NCBI RefSeq assembly: GCF_900114915.1
Contig: NZ_FOUS01000001.1
Coordinates: forward strand, 248,001 to 312,000
Direction: 5' to 3'
Origin: Bradyrhizobium sp. Rc3b
GTDB taxonomy: Bacteria > Pseudomonadota > Alphaproteobacteria > Rhizobiales > Xanthobacteraceae
DNA length: 64,000 bases
A program made the position numbers and the translations under genes. Positions 1 through 10,341 of the stretch are shown here, one piece after another (within the stretch, counting starts at the first letter, position 1; each line of letters starts with the position of its first letter). The notes under the pieces were generated by a model, which saw nothing but the letters and a program-made list of their open reading frames with translations, searched no databases and was not told the DNA's origin.

Positions 1-581
1 AGGGGCTCCGGCAGCGGGAAGAACAGCCCGTCATTGGCCCCGAGGTTGCGGATCGAGTCGCCAAAGTCGTTGTTGAACTTCTGCGCGATGTCGCGCGAGA
101 GCTCGAGATGCTGCTTCTGGTCCTCGCCGACCGGCACATGGGTGGCGCGATAGAGCAGGATGTCGGCCGCCATCAGCACGGGATAGTCGAACAGGCCGAC
201 GGAGGCATTCTCGCGGTCCTTGCCGGCCTTTTCCTTGAACTGGGTCATGCGGCCGAGCCAGCCCATGCGCGCGACGCAGTTGAAGATCCAGGCGAGCTCG
301 GCATGGCCGGAGACCTGGCTCTGGTTGAACACGATGTGCTTCTTGGGATCGATGCCGCTCGCGATGAACGCCGCGGTCACCTCGCGGGTGTTGCGCGCGA
401 GCTCGGCCGGCCCGCCCCAGACGTCCACCCCTTGCGTGATCGCGTGCATGTCCACGACGCAATAGATGCAGTTGTGGGTTTCCTGCATCTTCACGAAGTT
501 GACGATGGCGCCGAGGTAATTGCCGAGATGCAGATTGCCCGTCGGCTGGACGCCCGAAAAGACCCGTTCAACGAATGGCAT
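1..581 (-). CDS. trpS: Tryptophanyl-tRNA synthetase, 3' end outside window
   Basis: Charges tRNA-Trp with tryptophan in the cytoplasm. The visible 193 residues start at an ATG (reverse complement of 579-581) with [20 protein letters not shown], followed by [14 protein letters not shown] is the class I HIGH-type nucleotide-binding motif. [10 protein letters not shown] and [14 protein letters not shown] are typical of TrpRS. The KMSKS loop and C-terminus lie beyond position 1, so completeness cannot be judged. murJ ends 82 bases upstream on the same strand, so the two are probably co-transcribed. Confidence 0.95.
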   Translation of the reverse strand, partial: MPFVERVFSGVQPTGNLHLGNYLGAIVNFVKMQETHNCIYCVVDMHAITQGVDVWGGPAELARNTREVTAAFIASGIDPKKHIVFNQSQVSGHAELAWIFNCVARMGWLGRMTQFKEKAGKDRENASVGLFDYPVLMAADILLYRATHVPVGEDQKQHLELSRDIAQKFNNDFGDSIRNLGANDGLFFPLPEP

Positions 582-663
582 GGTAAGCCTTCCCATAGGT
601 ATTCGGCCGTCGTTTCCAACAGCGGCGCTGCCCCGTCAAGGGCAATTCGCAATTGCAGCCCGT

Positions 664-2196
664 TCAGGCGGGCCGCTTCAAGGCGGCAGCCGCCTCGCGC
701 CACGAGGCCGCGCCCAGGATCTGCAGCAGCAGGCCATAGACCGCGATGCCGGCCCCGATCTGCAGGCCCAGCACGACGAAGCGGATGAAGCCATGCGCGT
801 CTGAAGGCACAAGGCCCGTGGTCAGCCAGAGCAGGGCGCCCATGGCGGCTGCGGCGAGCACGATCCGCGGCAGCCGGTTGCGGGCAGCAGTGTCGACCGA
901 GAATCCGAACTCCCTGGTGCCCTTCCGAAGCAGCGAGAGCGCGCCGCTCCAGGCGCCGGCCGCGATGCTCGCCGCGATCCCGCTGGCGCCAAAGAAATGG
1001 TCGAGCAGCACGGCAAGCACGACCGCGACCGCAATGCCTATGGCGGTGGCCCTGAGCGGCGTCATCGTGTCGCTGCGGGCATAGAAGGCCGGCGACAGCG
1101 CCTTGATCAGCACATGGGCCGGCAGACCCAGTGCCAGCCACATCAGCGCGTGCGCGGTCGCCATGCTGTCCCCGGCGCCGAAAGCGCCATGCTCGAACAA
1201 CAGCCGCACGATCGGCTCGGCCAGCACGATCAGGCCGAGCGTGGCGGGGAGTGCCAGCCCGGTCGCAAGCTCCAGCGCGCGCGATTGTGCATGCGCCACC
1301 GCATCACGGTCACCGCCGCTCACGGCGCGCGTCAGTTCCGGCACCAGCACGGTGCCCATGGCGACGCCGACAATGCCGAGCGGCAGCTCGATCAGGCGGT
1401 TGGCGAAATAGAGCCAGGACACCGCGGACGGCGTCGCCGATGCGATGATCGCGCCCGCGACCATCAGCCATTGCGGTCCCGAGCTTGCGATCATGCCGGG
1501 GATCGCCTTGGCGAAGAAGCTGCGCATCTCCTTGTCGAAACTGACGCGCAGAGGCGTGGCAAGGCGCGCACTGCGCTGCGACAGCAGCATCAGGAGTTGC
1601 AGCAAGCCGGCGATGCCAACGGTGGCCGCCAGCAGCCACGCGGCGAAGCCGGCGTCGGCGTGCCAGACCAGGAGCAAAGCGATCGCGGCGATCAGCGCGA
1701 TGTTGAACAGCAGCGGCGAGAACGCGGTGAGCGCAAATCGCCCTTGCGCATTCAGCAGGCCCATCAGCACGGTGACGGGACCGGCGAAGGCGAGATAAGG
1801 CAGCATCAGCCGCGCGTTCTGGACCGCGAGATCGAGCGTGCCGGTACCGAGAAAGCCGGGCGCGATGACCGTCATGATCAGCGGCATCAGCAGGGCAATC
1901 ACGAGCGAGATCGCAATCAGCGCCGCACTGACCGTGCCGAGCACGCGTCCGGCGAACGCCGCCGCAGCCGCCGGGCCGTCGCGGTCACGGATGCGCAGCC
2001 AGGCCGGGACCAGCGCCGCGTTCAGCGCGCCTTCGCTGAGCAGGCGGCGCACCACATTGACCAGCTGGAAGGCAGCCAGGAATGCGTCCGCCACGGCGCC
2101 GGTGCCAAGCAGCGCCGCGATCAGGGAATCGCGGGCAAAGCCCAGCAGCCGCGAGGCCAGTGTTCCCGTCGAGACGGTCAGGAAGGAGCGGATCAT
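664..2196 (-). CDS. murJ: Lipid II flippase MurJ (MviN)
   Basis: Predicted to flip the peptidoglycan precursor lipid II across the inner membrane. The 510-residue protein is hydrophobic throughout, consistent with the 14 helices of the MOP exporter superfamily. The N-terminal stretch RLLGFARDSLIAALLG and the later NVVRRLLSEGALNAALVPAW are signature MurJ segments. A longer frame runs to 2316, but MIRSFLTVSTG at 2196 is the normal MurJ N-terminus and I chose it. It precedes trpS on the same strand and is divergent from the kinase at 2322. Confidence 0.95.
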   Translation of the reverse strand: MIRSFLTVSTGTLASRLLGFARDSLIAALLGTGAVADAFLAAFQLVNVVRRLLSEGALNAALVPAWLRIRDRDGPAAAAAFAGRVLGTVSAALIAISLVIALLMPLIMTVIAPGFLGTGTLDLAVQNARLMLPYLAFAGPVTVLMGLLNAQGRFALTAFSPLLFNIALIAAIALLLVWHADAGFAAWLLAATVGIAGLLQLLMLLSQRSARLATPLRVSFDKEMRSFFAKAIPGMIASSGPQWLMVAGAIIASATPSAVSWLYFANRLIELPLGIVGVAMGTVLVPELTRAVSGGDRDAVAHAQSRALELATGLALPATLGLIVLAEPIVRLLFEHGAFGAGDSMATAHALMWLALGLPAHVLIKALSPAFYARSDTMTPLRATAIGIAVAVVLAVLLDHFFGASGIAASIAAGAWSGALSLLRKGTREFGFSVDTAARNRLPRIVLAAAAMGALLWLTTGLVPSDAHGFIRFVVLGLQIGAGIAVYGLLLQILGAASWREAAAALKRPA

Positions 2197-2321
2197 CGGC
2201 TCTTTATCATACCGTTGCTTGCTCGCGCAGGCCCGGTCGTGATAGGCCGCGAGCCAGATTTCAGGCCGACAGGAAGCGGATTTCCGCAGGGTTCGCAATC
2301 CGCCAAACAGGATCAAGGTGA

Positions 2322-3323
2322 ATGGCTGACGTGAAATATGACGTTCTCGGCATCGGCAACGCGCTGTTCGACGTGCTGGTCAGGACCGACGAGGCCTTTT
2401 TGGGCAAGCATGGCATGACCAAGGGCAGCATGTCCCTGATCGACGAGGCGCGGGCGGCCGCCATCTACAAGGACATGGGGCCGGCCACGGAAGTCTCGGG
2501 GGGATCTGCCGCCAACACCATCGTCGGCATCGGCAGCTTGGGGGCACGTGCCGCCTATGTCGGCAAGGTCAAGGATGACCAGATCGGCAAGCTCTATGTC
2601 CATGACATCCGCGCTGCCGGCGTCGCCTTCAACACGCCCGCCGCGCAGGACGGCCCCGCCACCGGCTGTTCCTACATCCTGGTCACCGGTGACGGCGAGC
2701 GCACCATGAACACCTATCTCGGCGCCGCCCAGGATCTTTCGCCCGCCGACATCGATCCGGCGGAGATCGCCGGCGCCGGCATCGTCTATCTCGAGGGTTA
2801 TCTCTGGGACCCCAAGAACGCCAAGGACGCCTTCGTCAAGGCGGCCAAGATCGCCCATGATGCCAAGCGCAAGGTGGCGCTGACGCTGTCGGATTCCTTC
2901 TGCGTCGATCGCTATCGCGACGAGTTTCTCGCGCTGATGCGCAACGGCACCGTCGACATCGTCTTTGCCAACGAATCCGAGCTGCATTCGCTCTACATGA
3001 CCTCGGATTTCGACACCGCCCTGAAGCAGCTGCGCAACGACGTCAGTCTCGGCGTGGTCACCCGCAGCGAGAAGGGCTGCGTCGTGGTGACGCCGACCGA
3101 CGCCGTCGCAGCCCCGGCCTCGCCGGTCACGAAACTGGTGGACACCACCGGCGCCGGCGATCTCTTCGCAGCGGGCTTCCTCTACGGCCTTTCACGTAAC
3201 CTCGCGCACAAGCAGTGCGGCGAGCTCGGCGCGCTCGCGGCCGCCGAAGTGATCCAGCACATCGGCGCACGTCCGCTTGTGTCGCTGAGGGAGCTGGCCC
3301 AGCAGCGCGGGCTGACGGTTTAG
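2322..3323 (+). CDS. PfkB-family carbohydrate (adenosine-type) kinase
   Basis: ATP-dependent kinase of the ribokinase fold, probably acting on adenosine or a related nucleoside or sugar. Over 333 residues it shows the N-terminal PfkB signature SGGSAANT (residues 59-66) and the C-terminal signature DTTGAGD (274-280), which carries the catalytic Asp and anion hole. AAGVAFNTP and YLEGYLWD match the adenosine-kinase-like proteins common in Rhizobiales. The AAGGTG Shine-Dalgarno sits just before the ATG. Substrate is inferred from family resemblance only. Confidence 0.88.
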   Translation: MADVKYDVLGIGNALFDVLVRTDEAFLGKHGMTKGSMSLIDEARAAAIYKDMGPATEVSGGSAANTIVGIGSLGARAAYVGKVKDDQIGKLYVHDIRAAGVAFNTPAAQDGPATGCSYILVTGDGERTMNTYLGAAQDLSPADIDPAEIAGAGIVYLEGYLWDPKNAKDAFVKAAKIAHDAKRKVALTLSDSFCVDRYRDEFLALMRNGTVDIVFANESELHSLYMTSDFDTALKQLRNDVSLGVVTRSEKGCVVVTPTDAVAAPASPVTKLVDTTGAGDLFAAGFLYGLSRNLAHKQCGELGALAAAEVIQHIGARPLVSLRELAQQRGLTV

Positions 3324-3345
3324 AAAAGTCGCGCACCAGCCTCGC

Positions 3346-3450
3346 TGTCATCGTCCGGCTCGACCGGGCGATCCAGTATTCCAGAGGCGGTTGTGATTGA
3401 ATCGAGAAGCTGCAGTGTACTGGATTCCCCGCCTCCGCGGGGAATGACAG
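3346..3450. repeat. Dispersed repeat, type R4 (GATCCAGTA / CCGGGCGATGACAG class)
   Basis: A noncoding repeat between two convergent genes. It starts with a TGTCATCGTCCGGCTCGACC-like end, has GATCCAGTA inside, and closes with TGGATTCCCCGCCTCCGCGG followed by GGAATGACAG, itself a small hairpin. A related copy in the opposite arrangement is at 44629-44790. It may also act as a bidirectional transcription barrier. Confidence 0.6.
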
Positions 3451-3476
3451 CGATTGCGTGGCAAAGTGTTCAGTCC

Positions 3477-5183
3477 TCACGCTGTCTTCGCCGCTTTCAG
3501 TCCCAGCCGCTCCTCAACGGCATCGCGCATCACGAATTTCTGGATCTTGCCCGTGACCGTCATCGGGAATTCATCGACGAACTCGACGTACCGCGGGATC
3601 TTGTTGTGGGCGATCTGGCCGTCGCAGAAGGCGCGGACCTCCTCGGCCGTCAGCGTCTCGCCCGGCCTGACGCGGATCCAGGCGCAGAGCTCCTCGCCGT
3701 AGCGGGTGTCGGCGACGCCAAAGATCTGCACGTCCTGGATCTTGGGGTGACGGTATAAAAACTCCTCGATCTCGCGCGGGTAAAGGTTCTCGCCGCCGCG
3801 GATCACCATGTCCTTGATGCGGCCGACGATGTTGCAATAGCCGGCGGCATCGATGGTGGCGAGGTCGCCGGTGTGCATCCAGCCATTGGCGTCGAGCACG
3901 TCGGACGTTTTTTCCTTCTCCTCCCAATAGCCCAGCATGACGCTGTAGCCGCGGGTGCAGAGCTCGCCGCGTTCGCCCCGCTTGACGATTTTGCCTTCGA
4001 GATCGACGACCTTGACCTCGACGTGTGGATGAATGCGCCCCACCGTGGAGACGCGCCGTTCGAGCGGATCGTCAGTCGCGCTCTGGAAGCTCACCGGGCT
4101 GGTCTCGGTCATGCCATAGGCGATGGTGACCTCGCGCATGTTCATCTCGGTGTTGACGCGCTTCATCACCTCGATCGGGCAGGGCGCGCCGGCCATGATG
4201 CCGGTGCGCAGTGATTTCAAATTGAAATTCTTGAATTCGGGGTGATCGAGCTCCGCGATGAACATGGTCGGCACGCCATACAGCGCGGTGCATTTCTCCT
4301 GCTCGACCGCGCGCAGCGTCGCGAGCGGATCAAAGCCCTCGCCCGGGTAGACCATGGTGGTGCCGAGCGTGACCGAGGCAAGGTTGCCCATCACCATGCC
4401 GAAGCAATGATAGAGCGGCACCGGAATGCAGATGCGATCCTGCTCCGTCAGCCGCATCGCGCGTCCCGTGAAATAGCCGTTGTTGAGGATATTGTGGTGG
4501 GTCAGCGTGACGCCCTTTGGCGATCCCGTGGTGCCGCTGGTGAACTGGATGTTGACGGGGTCGTCGAACTGGAGCGCAGCACCGAGCGCGGCAAGTTTTT
4601 CGCGATGCTCCGCTCGGCCCATGCGCGCGACCTCCTCGAACGCGACAGTGCCTGAGGCCGCCGGGCCGCCGATCTGGATCACCATCCGCAAGGCCGGCAA
4701 TCGCGCCGCCTGCAGCTGTCCGGGCTTTGCGCCCGCCAGCTCCGGCAACAGCGTGTTGAGCATGTCCATGTAGTTGCTGGTCTTGAACGCGGTTGCCGTG
4801 ACGATTGCAGCGCAGCCGACCTTCTTCAGGGCGAATTCGAGCTCGCTGAGGCGGTAGGCCGGATTGATCGTCACAAGGATCAGGCCGGCTTTGGCGGCGG
4901 CGAATTGGGTCAGCGTCCATTCCGGCCGGTTCAGCGACCAGATGCCGATCCGCTCCCCGCGTTCGAGCCCGAGCGCGAGAAAGCCGGCGGCGAGCGCATC
5001 GACCCGCTCGGCGAATTCTCTCCAGGTCCATCTGACGCCGTGGCTGGGCGAGACCAGCGCCTCGCGATCGCCCCAGCGCCGCACGGCGCGGTCGAGGCTG
5101 CGGCCAATGGTGTCGCCGAGCAGCGGCGTGTCCGAGATGCCGCAAACGTAGCTGTCGGCTTTATGTGCCAGATCGTCCGCCAA
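3477..5183 (-). CDS. Acyl-CoA synthetase (AMP-binding, FadD-like)
   Basis: Activates a carboxylic acid, probably a fatty acid, to its CoA thioester via an acyl-adenylate. The 568 residues carry the P-loop SGTTGSPKG (216-224), the adenylate-binding YGMTETSP motif, the hinge [16 protein letters not shown], and the C-terminal catalytic lysine in TGK (544-546). Translation appears to start at TTG (5183): GAGGAGA lies about 8 bases upstream and no nearby ATG fits. The ANL family cannot be assigned a chain length from sequence alone. Confidence 0.88.
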   Translation of the reverse strand: MADDLAHKADSYVCGISDTPLLGDTIGRSLDRAVRRWGDREALVSPSHGVRWTWREFAERVDALAAGFLALGLERGERIGIWSLNRPEWTLTQFAAAKAGLILVTINPAYRLSELEFALKKVGCAAIVTATAFKTSNYMDMLNTLLPELAGAKPGQLQAARLPALRMVIQIGGPAASGTVAFEEVARMGRAEHREKLAALGAALQFDDPVNIQFTSGTTGSPKGVTLTHHNILNNGYFTGRAMRLTEQDRICIPVPLYHCFGMVMGNLASVTLGTTMVYPGEGFDPLATLRAVEQEKCTALYGVPTMFIAELDHPEFKNFNLKSLRTGIMAGAPCPIEVMKRVNTEMNMREVTIAYGMTETSPVSFQSATDDPLERRVSTVGRIHPHVEVKVVDLEGKIVKRGERGELCTRGYSVMLGYWEEKEKTSDVLDANGWMHTGDLATIDAAGYCNIVGRIKDMVIRGGENLYPREIEEFLYRHPKIQDVQIFGVADTRYGEELCAWIRVRPGETLTAEEVRAFCDGQIAHNKIPRYVEFVDEFPMTVTGKIQKFVMRDAVEERLGLKAAKTA

Positions 5184-5290
5184 GTTCGTCTCCTCAAAGC
5201 TGGTGCCTCGTGCCTGAAGCCGATGGCCTTGGGCACGAGGTTATCGATTGCGGCGAAGGCGCGCGACGCCGCGCACCTCATACTAAGTGG

Positions 5291-6484
5291 CTAGGCCGCC
5301 TTCTGCCCGCTCCCCGCATCGAGCCCGGCGTACACCCCGCGCTCGAAGCCCGCGAATGTCTCCAGGCACTTTCCATCCGCGAACGGCAGCAGCTGCATCA
5401 GGATCACCCCGGTGACGTCACGCGCCGGGTCGATCCAGTAATAAGTGTTGGCAAGGCCCGCCCAGGCGAGGCTGCCGGCGCTGCGGCCTTCAGCCGTCTT
5501 GGCGGTGTTGATCATGAAGCTGAGGCCCCACTTCTTGACCTGCTCCGGATAGAGATCGACGTCGTTGGTGTACATGGGCGCCGCCGTCGTCATCTTGGTC
5601 ATGTTGAGATCGCCCATCTGGTTCTGGCTCATCATGGCGATCGTATCGGCCTTCAGCACCTGGTTGCCGTTGCCGCTCCCCTTGTTCAGGATCATCTGGG
5701 TGAATTTGATGTAGTCGGCTGCGGTCGAATAGAGGCCGCCGCCACCCATGTGGAATTCCGGATTCTGCTCGAGCTCGAACGGGATCGATGCGAGCTGCCC
5801 GTCCTCGCCGCGCGCGTGCATGCCGACGAGGCGCTTGCGCATGCTGTCGGTGATCTTGAACGCCGTGTCGCTCATGCCGAGCGGCGCGAAAAGATTGTCG
5901 CGCAGGTAGGCGTCCAGCCGCTTGCCGCTGACGGCTTCCACGGCCTTGCCGACGAAATCGATGTTGGTGCCGTATTCCCAGCGCGTGCCGGGATCGGTCA
6001 TGACAGGCGTCTTCAGCGCCGCGTTCTGGCAGGTGGTGATCGCGGGAATGCCGTTCTTGTCGAGATAGACCGCCAGATCGCCGTTCCACATGTTGTAGCA
6101 GAAGCCGGCGGTGTGGGTCATCAGCTGGCGCAGCGTGATCGGCCCCTTGGCCGGCCGTAGCTTCGCCTCGCCCTTGGCATCGAAGCCCTCGAGCACTTGC
6201 GGATTGGCGAGATCGGGCAGCACGTCGCCGATCGGCGCGTCCAGCGACAGTTTGCCCTGCTCGACCAGCTGCATCGCGCCCGCCGATGTCACCGCCTTCG
6301 TCATCGAGGCGATCCAGAACACGCTGTCCGCTGTCATCGCGTCGGGCTTGGACAGGTCGCGCTTGCCGAACGAGCCCTGATACAGCACGTCGTTACCGCT
6401 GGCGGCGATGGCGACGACGCCGGGGATCTCCTTGGCGTCGCTCTTCTGACGCAGAATCTCGTCGATCTCAGCTCTGCTTTGCAT
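5291..6484 (-). CDS. Serine hydrolase, class C beta-lactamase/esterase family
   Basis: Penicillin-binding-protein-fold hydrolase (397 residues) with the active-site SxxK as SMTK (residues 60-63), within WIASMTKAVTSAG. The second motif is probably the YGTN at 171-174. No signal peptide is evident (it starts MQSRAEIDEILRQ), so it is probably cytoplasmic and more likely an EstB-type esterase than a true beta-lactamase. AGGAAA precedes the ATG. The FadD-like gene follows 107 bases downstream on the same strand and may share a transcript. The substrate is unknown. Confidence 0.85.
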   Translation of the reverse strand: MQSRAEIDEILRQKSDAKEIPGVVAIAASGNDVLYQGSFGKRDLSKPDAMTADSVFWIASMTKAVTSAGAMQLVEQGKLSLDAPIGDVLPDLANPQVLEGFDAKGEAKLRPAKGPITLRQLMTHTAGFCYNMWNGDLAVYLDKNGIPAITTCQNAALKTPVMTDPGTRWEYGTNIDFVGKAVEAVSGKRLDAYLRDNLFAPLGMSDTAFKITDSMRKRLVGMHARGEDGQLASIPFELEQNPEFHMGGGGLYSTAADYIKFTQMILNKGSGNGNQVLKADTIAMMSQNQMGDLNMTKMTTAAPMYTNDVDLYPEQVKKWGLSFMINTAKTAEGRSAGSLAWAGLANTYYWIDPARDVTGVILMQLLPFADGKCLETFAGFERGVYAGLDAGSGQKAA

Positions 6485-6831
6485 GGCGTTTCCTCGAGTT
6501 TGATTATTGTTGGCAGTAATCGATTGTCCTCCCGCACGCTCCGCGCGGCAAGCGCGTCCAGATGCCCGCTTCGGTCGCGATGTCGTGACTTGACGGTCCG
6601 TGCCCCACGCAGGACGACAAGCAGGCCGAACGGCAACACTCCGTCACAATCTGCGGTGGATGACCGCATCTCGCCGTGACCGTGAATGGGCGCTGGCGAT
6701 ATGATTCCTGTGTTTGAAGCACTTGAAACATTTTGTGCGTTGCGGCGTTCAGCACTCGGCCAATCGACGGCCGACGTTAAGACTTGATGCAAATTTGGCG
6801 GTCGCCGAGCGGCCGCGAGGGGGGACCTCAG
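6485..6831. other. Intergenic region between divergent genes
   Basis: About 350 bases that must hold the promoters of the serine hydrolase (leftward) and the small orphan gene (rightward). Short open frames here lack family resemblance or start signals. I see no clear repeat, RNA gene or operator. Confidence 0.5.
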
Positions 6832-7152
6832 ATGATTTCGACCTGGAGCGAATGGAAGCGCTATCCCCGTCCCGGACGGGGCGAGAACCTGGAGGCGCCG
6901 ATCTCGCCTGGGATCTACGAGGTGCGGATCGCCGGGACCGGCGCGCTCTATTCCTTCGGTGCAGTCGACAATCTGGCGCAGGCGCTGGCGCTGCTGCCGG
7001 TGGGCTCGAAGAACTGGTTTGGCCGCCGCAACCCGTCCGACGTTCCCGATCTCGAATACCGTACCTGCGCAACCTCGTCGAAGGCCGACGCCAAGGCCGC
7101 AGCCGAACGCATGATCGGTCGCCGCGAGACCTATATGAGCGGCGCGGCCTAA
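6832..7152 (+). CDS. Small protein of unknown function (106 aa)
   Basis: I do not recognise this family. The frame could start at 6784, but the ATG at 6832 (MISTWSEWKRYPRPGRGENL) has a purine-rich GAGGGGGGA just upstream and I prefer it. There is no signal peptide or membrane segment. The central part, APISPGIYEVRIAGTGALYSF, suggests a beta-rich fold, and the C-terminus is alanine-rich and helical (KADAKAAAERMIGRRE). It stands between two genes without a shared theme, so context gives no role. Confidence 0.6.
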   Translation: MISTWSEWKRYPRPGRGENLEAPISPGIYEVRIAGTGALYSFGAVDNLAQALALLPVGSKNWFGRRNPSDVPDLEYRTCATSSKADAKAAAERMIGRRETYMSGAA

Positions 7153-7271
7153 GGCCGCTGCCGGTTTAGCTCCCATCAGATGTGCGTTGTGGGACGGTGC
7201 ATTGCGCGCTGCTTGTCCCTATATTCCGGCCGATCCGATCGCCCCGAAATGATCGTTCGAGGAGTAACGCC

Positions 7272-8765
7272 ATGACCCCGCCCGCTGCCGCACGCGCCAC
7301 GCAAGCCACCGCCACCCTGCGCGACCGGTTGAAAGACCCCTCGCTCCTGAAGGAGGCCTGCTACATCGACGGCACCTGGGTCGGCACGCCGCTCTTTGCC
7401 GTCAACAATCCCGCGACCGGTGTCGAGCTTGCAAAAGTGCCGCAGCTCGGTGCCGACGATACCACCAAGGCGGTCGAGGCCGCTCAGCGTGCCTTTCCGG
7501 CCTGGGCCAAGCACACCGCCAAGCAGCGCTCCAACATCCTGCGCAAATGGTTCGAGCTGATCATCGCCAACCGCGAGGATCTCGCGCTGATCCTGACCTC
7601 TGAGCAGGGCAAGCCGCTCTCGGAAGCGCTCGGCGAGGTCGATATCGGCGCGGCCTATATCGAGTTCTTCGCGGAGGAAGCCCGCCGCGTCTACGGCGAG
7701 ACCATTCCGACGCAGCGGCCCGACGCGCGGCTGCTCGCGATCAAGCAGCCGATCGGCGTCTGCGGCGCGATCACGCCATGGAATTTCCCGAACTCGATGA
7801 TCACCCGCAAGGTCTCCCCGGCGCTCGCCGCCGGTTGCACCGTGGTGCTCAAGCCCGCCAACGAGACGCCGCTGTCGGCCCTGGCGCTCGCCGTGCTTGC
7901 CGAGAAGGCCGGAATCCCCAAGGGCGTGCTCAACATCATCACCGGTGACGCGCCGCCGATCGGCAAGGTGCTGTGCGAGCATCCGGCAGTGCGCTTCGTC
8001 GGCTTCACCGGCTCGACCGCCGTCGGCAAGATCCTCTACCAGCAGGCCTCCGTCGGCGTGAAGCGGCTTGGCCTCGAGCTCGGCGGCAATGCGCCCTTCG
8101 TGGTGTTCGACGACGCCGATATCGACGCTGCGGTCGAAGGCGCCATCGTCTCGAAATATCGCAACATGGGTCAGACCTGCGTCTGCGCCAACCGCCTCTA
8201 CGCCCAGGACAAGATCTACGACGAGTTCGTGCAGAAGCTGTCGAAGAAGGTCGCCGCGATGAAGATCGGTGACGGCACCGAGAGCGGCGTCACGCAGGGC
8301 CCGCTGATCAACCTGAAGGCGGTCGACAAGGTCGAGCGCCACATTGCTGATGCGGTGAAGCGCGGCGCCAAGGTCGTGACCGGCGGCAAGCGCAGCGAGC
8401 TCGGCCGCTCGTTCTTCGAACCCACCGTGCTGGCCGACGTCAAGTCGGACTCGCTGGTGTCGCAGGAGGAAACCTTCGGCCCGCTCGCGCCGGTGATCCG
8501 CTTCAAGGACGAAGCCGACGTGGTCGCGATGTGCAACGCCTCGCCGTTTGGCCTGGCGTCGTACTTCTACTCCCGCGATCTCGGCCGCGTCTGGCGCGTC
8601 GCCGAAGCGCTGGAGTCCGGCATGGTCGGCGTCAACACCGGTCTCATCACCACGGAAGTCGCACCCTTCGGCGGCGTCAAGGAAAGCGGCCTGGGGCGCG
8701 AGGGCTCACGTCACGGCATGGAAGAATATGTCGAGATCAAATACGTGATGATGGCTGGGATCTGA
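7272..8765 (+). CDS. gabD: NAD(P)-dependent succinate-semialdehyde dehydrogenase
   Basis: Oxidises succinate semialdehyde to succinate, the last step of the GABA shunt; glutarate semialdehyde is an alternative substrate. The 497 residues include WNFPNSMITRK, the GFTGSTAVGK cofactor loop, general base Glu269 in GLELGGNAPF, and catalytic Cys303 in NMGQTCVCANR. The extra Cys two residues on is typical of the GabD type. A longer frame begins at 7182, but the ATG at 7272 has GAGGAGTAACGCC before it and the normal N-terminus. It is monocistronic, followed by a strong hairpin. Confidence 0.9.
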   Translation: MTPPAAARATQATATLRDRLKDPSLLKEACYIDGTWVGTPLFAVNNPATGVELAKVPQLGADDTTKAVEAAQRAFPAWAKHTAKQRSNILRKWFELIIANREDLALILTSEQGKPLSEALGEVDIGAAYIEFFAEEARRVYGETIPTQRPDARLLAIKQPIGVCGAITPWNFPNSMITRKVSPALAAGCTVVLKPANETPLSALALAVLAEKAGIPKGVLNIITGDAPPIGKVLCEHPAVRFVGFTGSTAVGKILYQQASVGVKRLGLELGGNAPFVVFDDADIDAAVEGAIVSKYRNMGQTCVCANRLYAQDKIYDEFVQKLSKKVAAMKIGDGTESGVTQGPLINLKAVDKVERHIADAVKRGAKVVTGGKRSELGRSFFEPTVLADVKSDSLVSQEETFGPLAPVIRFKDEADVVAMCNASPFGLASYFYSRDLGRVWRVAEALESGMVGVNTGLITTEVAPFGGVKESGLGREGSRHGMEEYVEIKYVMMAGI

Positions 8766-8782
8766 CCGGCAATCGAGGCTCC

Positions 8783-8811
8783 CGCGCCGGCGATTTGGAC
8801 TCGCCGGCGCG
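8783..8811. terminator. GC-rich hairpin between convergent genes
   Basis: Perfect 11-bp stem: CGCGCCGGCGA (8783-8793) pairs with TCGCCGGCGCG (8801-8811) around a 7-base loop. It lies between the gabD stop and the stop of the leftward small gene, so it could end transcription from both sides. There is no long T-tract. Confidence 0.5.
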
Positions 8812-8817
8812 AAGGCA

Positions 8818-9093
8818 TCAGCGGCACACGTAGGCGCCGTTCACATAGACGCGGACGCATGCTGCGCCGGCGGCTGCCGCACCCACAGCCGCGCCACCGA
8901 CGACCGCGCGCCGCGTGGTTCGGCGTGCAACGCCGGCAACGCTCGCTGGGGTGGCCGGTCGGCCGACCCTGGCTTCGGCGCTTGAAACGCCGAACACGAT
9001 GCCGGCGTCGTTTGACCATTCGGTTGAGCCGAAAATTCCGCAGCCCAGAACGGCTGCAAAAAGTAGCGTTCGCTTGATGCCGACCAGCCTCAT
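8818..9093 (-). CDS. Small exported alanine-rich protein
   Basis: A 91-residue protein with a signal-peptide-like N-terminus (MRLVGIKRTLLFAAVLGCGIF, split here only by naming) and a probable cleavage near VSSAEARVG. The mature part is low-complexity with a run VVGGAAVGAAAAGAACV, then VRVYVNGAYVCR. This pattern is common among small Bradyrhizobium secreted proteins of unknown role. GGGAGG lies upstream of the ATG. I cannot assign a function. Confidence 0.6.
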   Translation of the reverse strand: MRLVGIKRTLLFAAVLGCGIFGSTEWSNDAGIVFGVSSAEARVGRPATPASVAGVARRTTRRAVVGGAAVGAAAAGAACVRVYVNGAYVCR

Positions 9094-9252
9094 GGCAACC
9101 TCCCTCGTTGTTGTATCAAGCCGAGGTGATCAGCTTCCTTTTATCGTTGGCTCCCGGTTTGATCTGGATCAATGGAGTCGAGATCGCAGCCCAGATGGGG
9201 CCAAAGCGCCGCCCTAAGGACGAGCTCCACTTAAATCCGAATTCTCTGCTCG

Positions 9253-9305
9253 TCGGACGGTTCCCGATCTGCGCTACGCTTGTCCGGGACGACAGCGAAG
9301 TGTGA
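9253..9305. repeat. Fragment of a dispersed repeat
   Basis: The segment reading CTGCGCTACGCTTGTCCGGG followed by ACGACAG resembles the ends of dispersed noncoding elements common in this group. Only one short copy is visible here, so the assignment is tentative. Confidence 0.35.
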
Positions 9306-9348
9306 ATGACGGTCGACGTAGGAGGCGGGGCGTGCGGCAGTATCGCGC

Positions 9349-10263
9349 CTAGATCTTCAGCTCCGTGCCCGTCACCCGCCGATACGCCTCCAGATAGCGC
9401 TTGCTGGTCGCGTCCACCACGCTTGCCGGCAATGGCGGCGGCGGGGCGTCGCCGTTCCAGCGGCCGGCACGGCGCTCGACGTCGAGATAGTCGCGTAGGG
9501 GCTGCTTGTCGAAGCTCGCCTGCGGCTGGCCGGGCTTGTAGGCATCGACCGCCCAGAAGCGCGAGGAATCCGGCGTCATGACTTCGTCGATCAGGATGAT
9601 GCGGCCGTCCTTGTCCTGGCCGAATTCGAACTTGGTGTCGGCGATGATGATGCCCTGCTCGCGCGCCAGCTCCTCGCCGAGCGTGTAGATCGCGCGCGTC
9701 ATGCTCTCCAGCGTGTAGGCGACCTCGTCGCCGACGACCTCGCGCATTTTCGCAATCGTGATGTTCTCGTCGTGGCCGGTCTCGGCCTTGGTCGCCGGGC
9801 TGAAGATCGAAGGCTCGAGCTTCTCGCTCTCGACGAGGCCGGCCTTCAGCTTCTCGCCCGCGAGCGTGCCGCTGGCGGCGTACTCCTTCCAGGCCGAGCC
9901 TGAGATATAGCCGCGGATCACGCACTCGATCGGGAATACGGTGGTGCGCTTGCACAGCATGGCGCGGCCAAGGATCTCGGCGCGGTGCGGTTTCAGCGCC
10001 GGCACGGCCGCGATGATCTCGTCGGTATCGGCGCTGATCATATGATGCGGCACCACGCCTTCCAGCTTGCCGAACCAGAACGCGCTGATCTGCGTCAGCA
10101 CCGCGCCCTTCATCGGGATGGTCTCGCCCATCACCACGTCAAAGGCGCTGATGCGGTCGGTGGTGACGAGCAGCAGGCGGTCGTCGTCGACGGCGTAGAT
10201 ATCGCGCACCTTGCCGCGTCCGATCTTGGTCAGGGGCAGGTCGCTGGAGAGCATGGTGGTCAT
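9349..10263 (-). CDS. purC: Phosphoribosylaminoimidazole-succinocarboxamide synthase
   Basis: Purine biosynthesis: joins CAIR and aspartate with ATP to form SAICAR. The 304 residues show [49 protein letters not shown] and the metal-binding IADTKFEFG and [12 protein letters not shown] motifs, all PurC signatures. The open frame can be extended to a TTG at 10269, but the ATG at 10263 ([11 protein letters not shown]) is the more natural start. No other pur gene is adjacent. Confidence 0.93.
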   Translation of the reverse strand: MTTMLSSDLPLTKIGRGKVRDIYAVDDDRLLLVTTDRISAFDVVMGETIPMKGAVLTQISAFWFGKLEGVVPHHMISADTDEIIAAVPALKPHRAEILGRAMLCKRTTVFPIECVIRGYISGSAWKEYAASGTLAGEKLKAGLVESEKLEPSIFSPATKAETGHDENITIAKMREVVGDEVAYTLESMTRAIYTLGEELAREQGIIIADTKFEFGQDKDGRIILIDEVMTPDSSRFWAVDAYKPGQPQASFDKQPLRDYLDVERRAGRWNGDAPPPPLPASVVDATSKRYLEAYRRVTGTELKI

Positions 10264-10341
10264 CGGCAAAGCTTTCGCGGACTTGGCTTTCAGGCAGGAT
10301 ATCCGGCCGCACTGGACAGCACGGCCGGCAACCGGGTTAGC

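Noticed and set aside
997..2334. A 445-codon plus-strand frame opposite murJ
   Set aside because: Gln/Arg-rich antisense shadow without family features.
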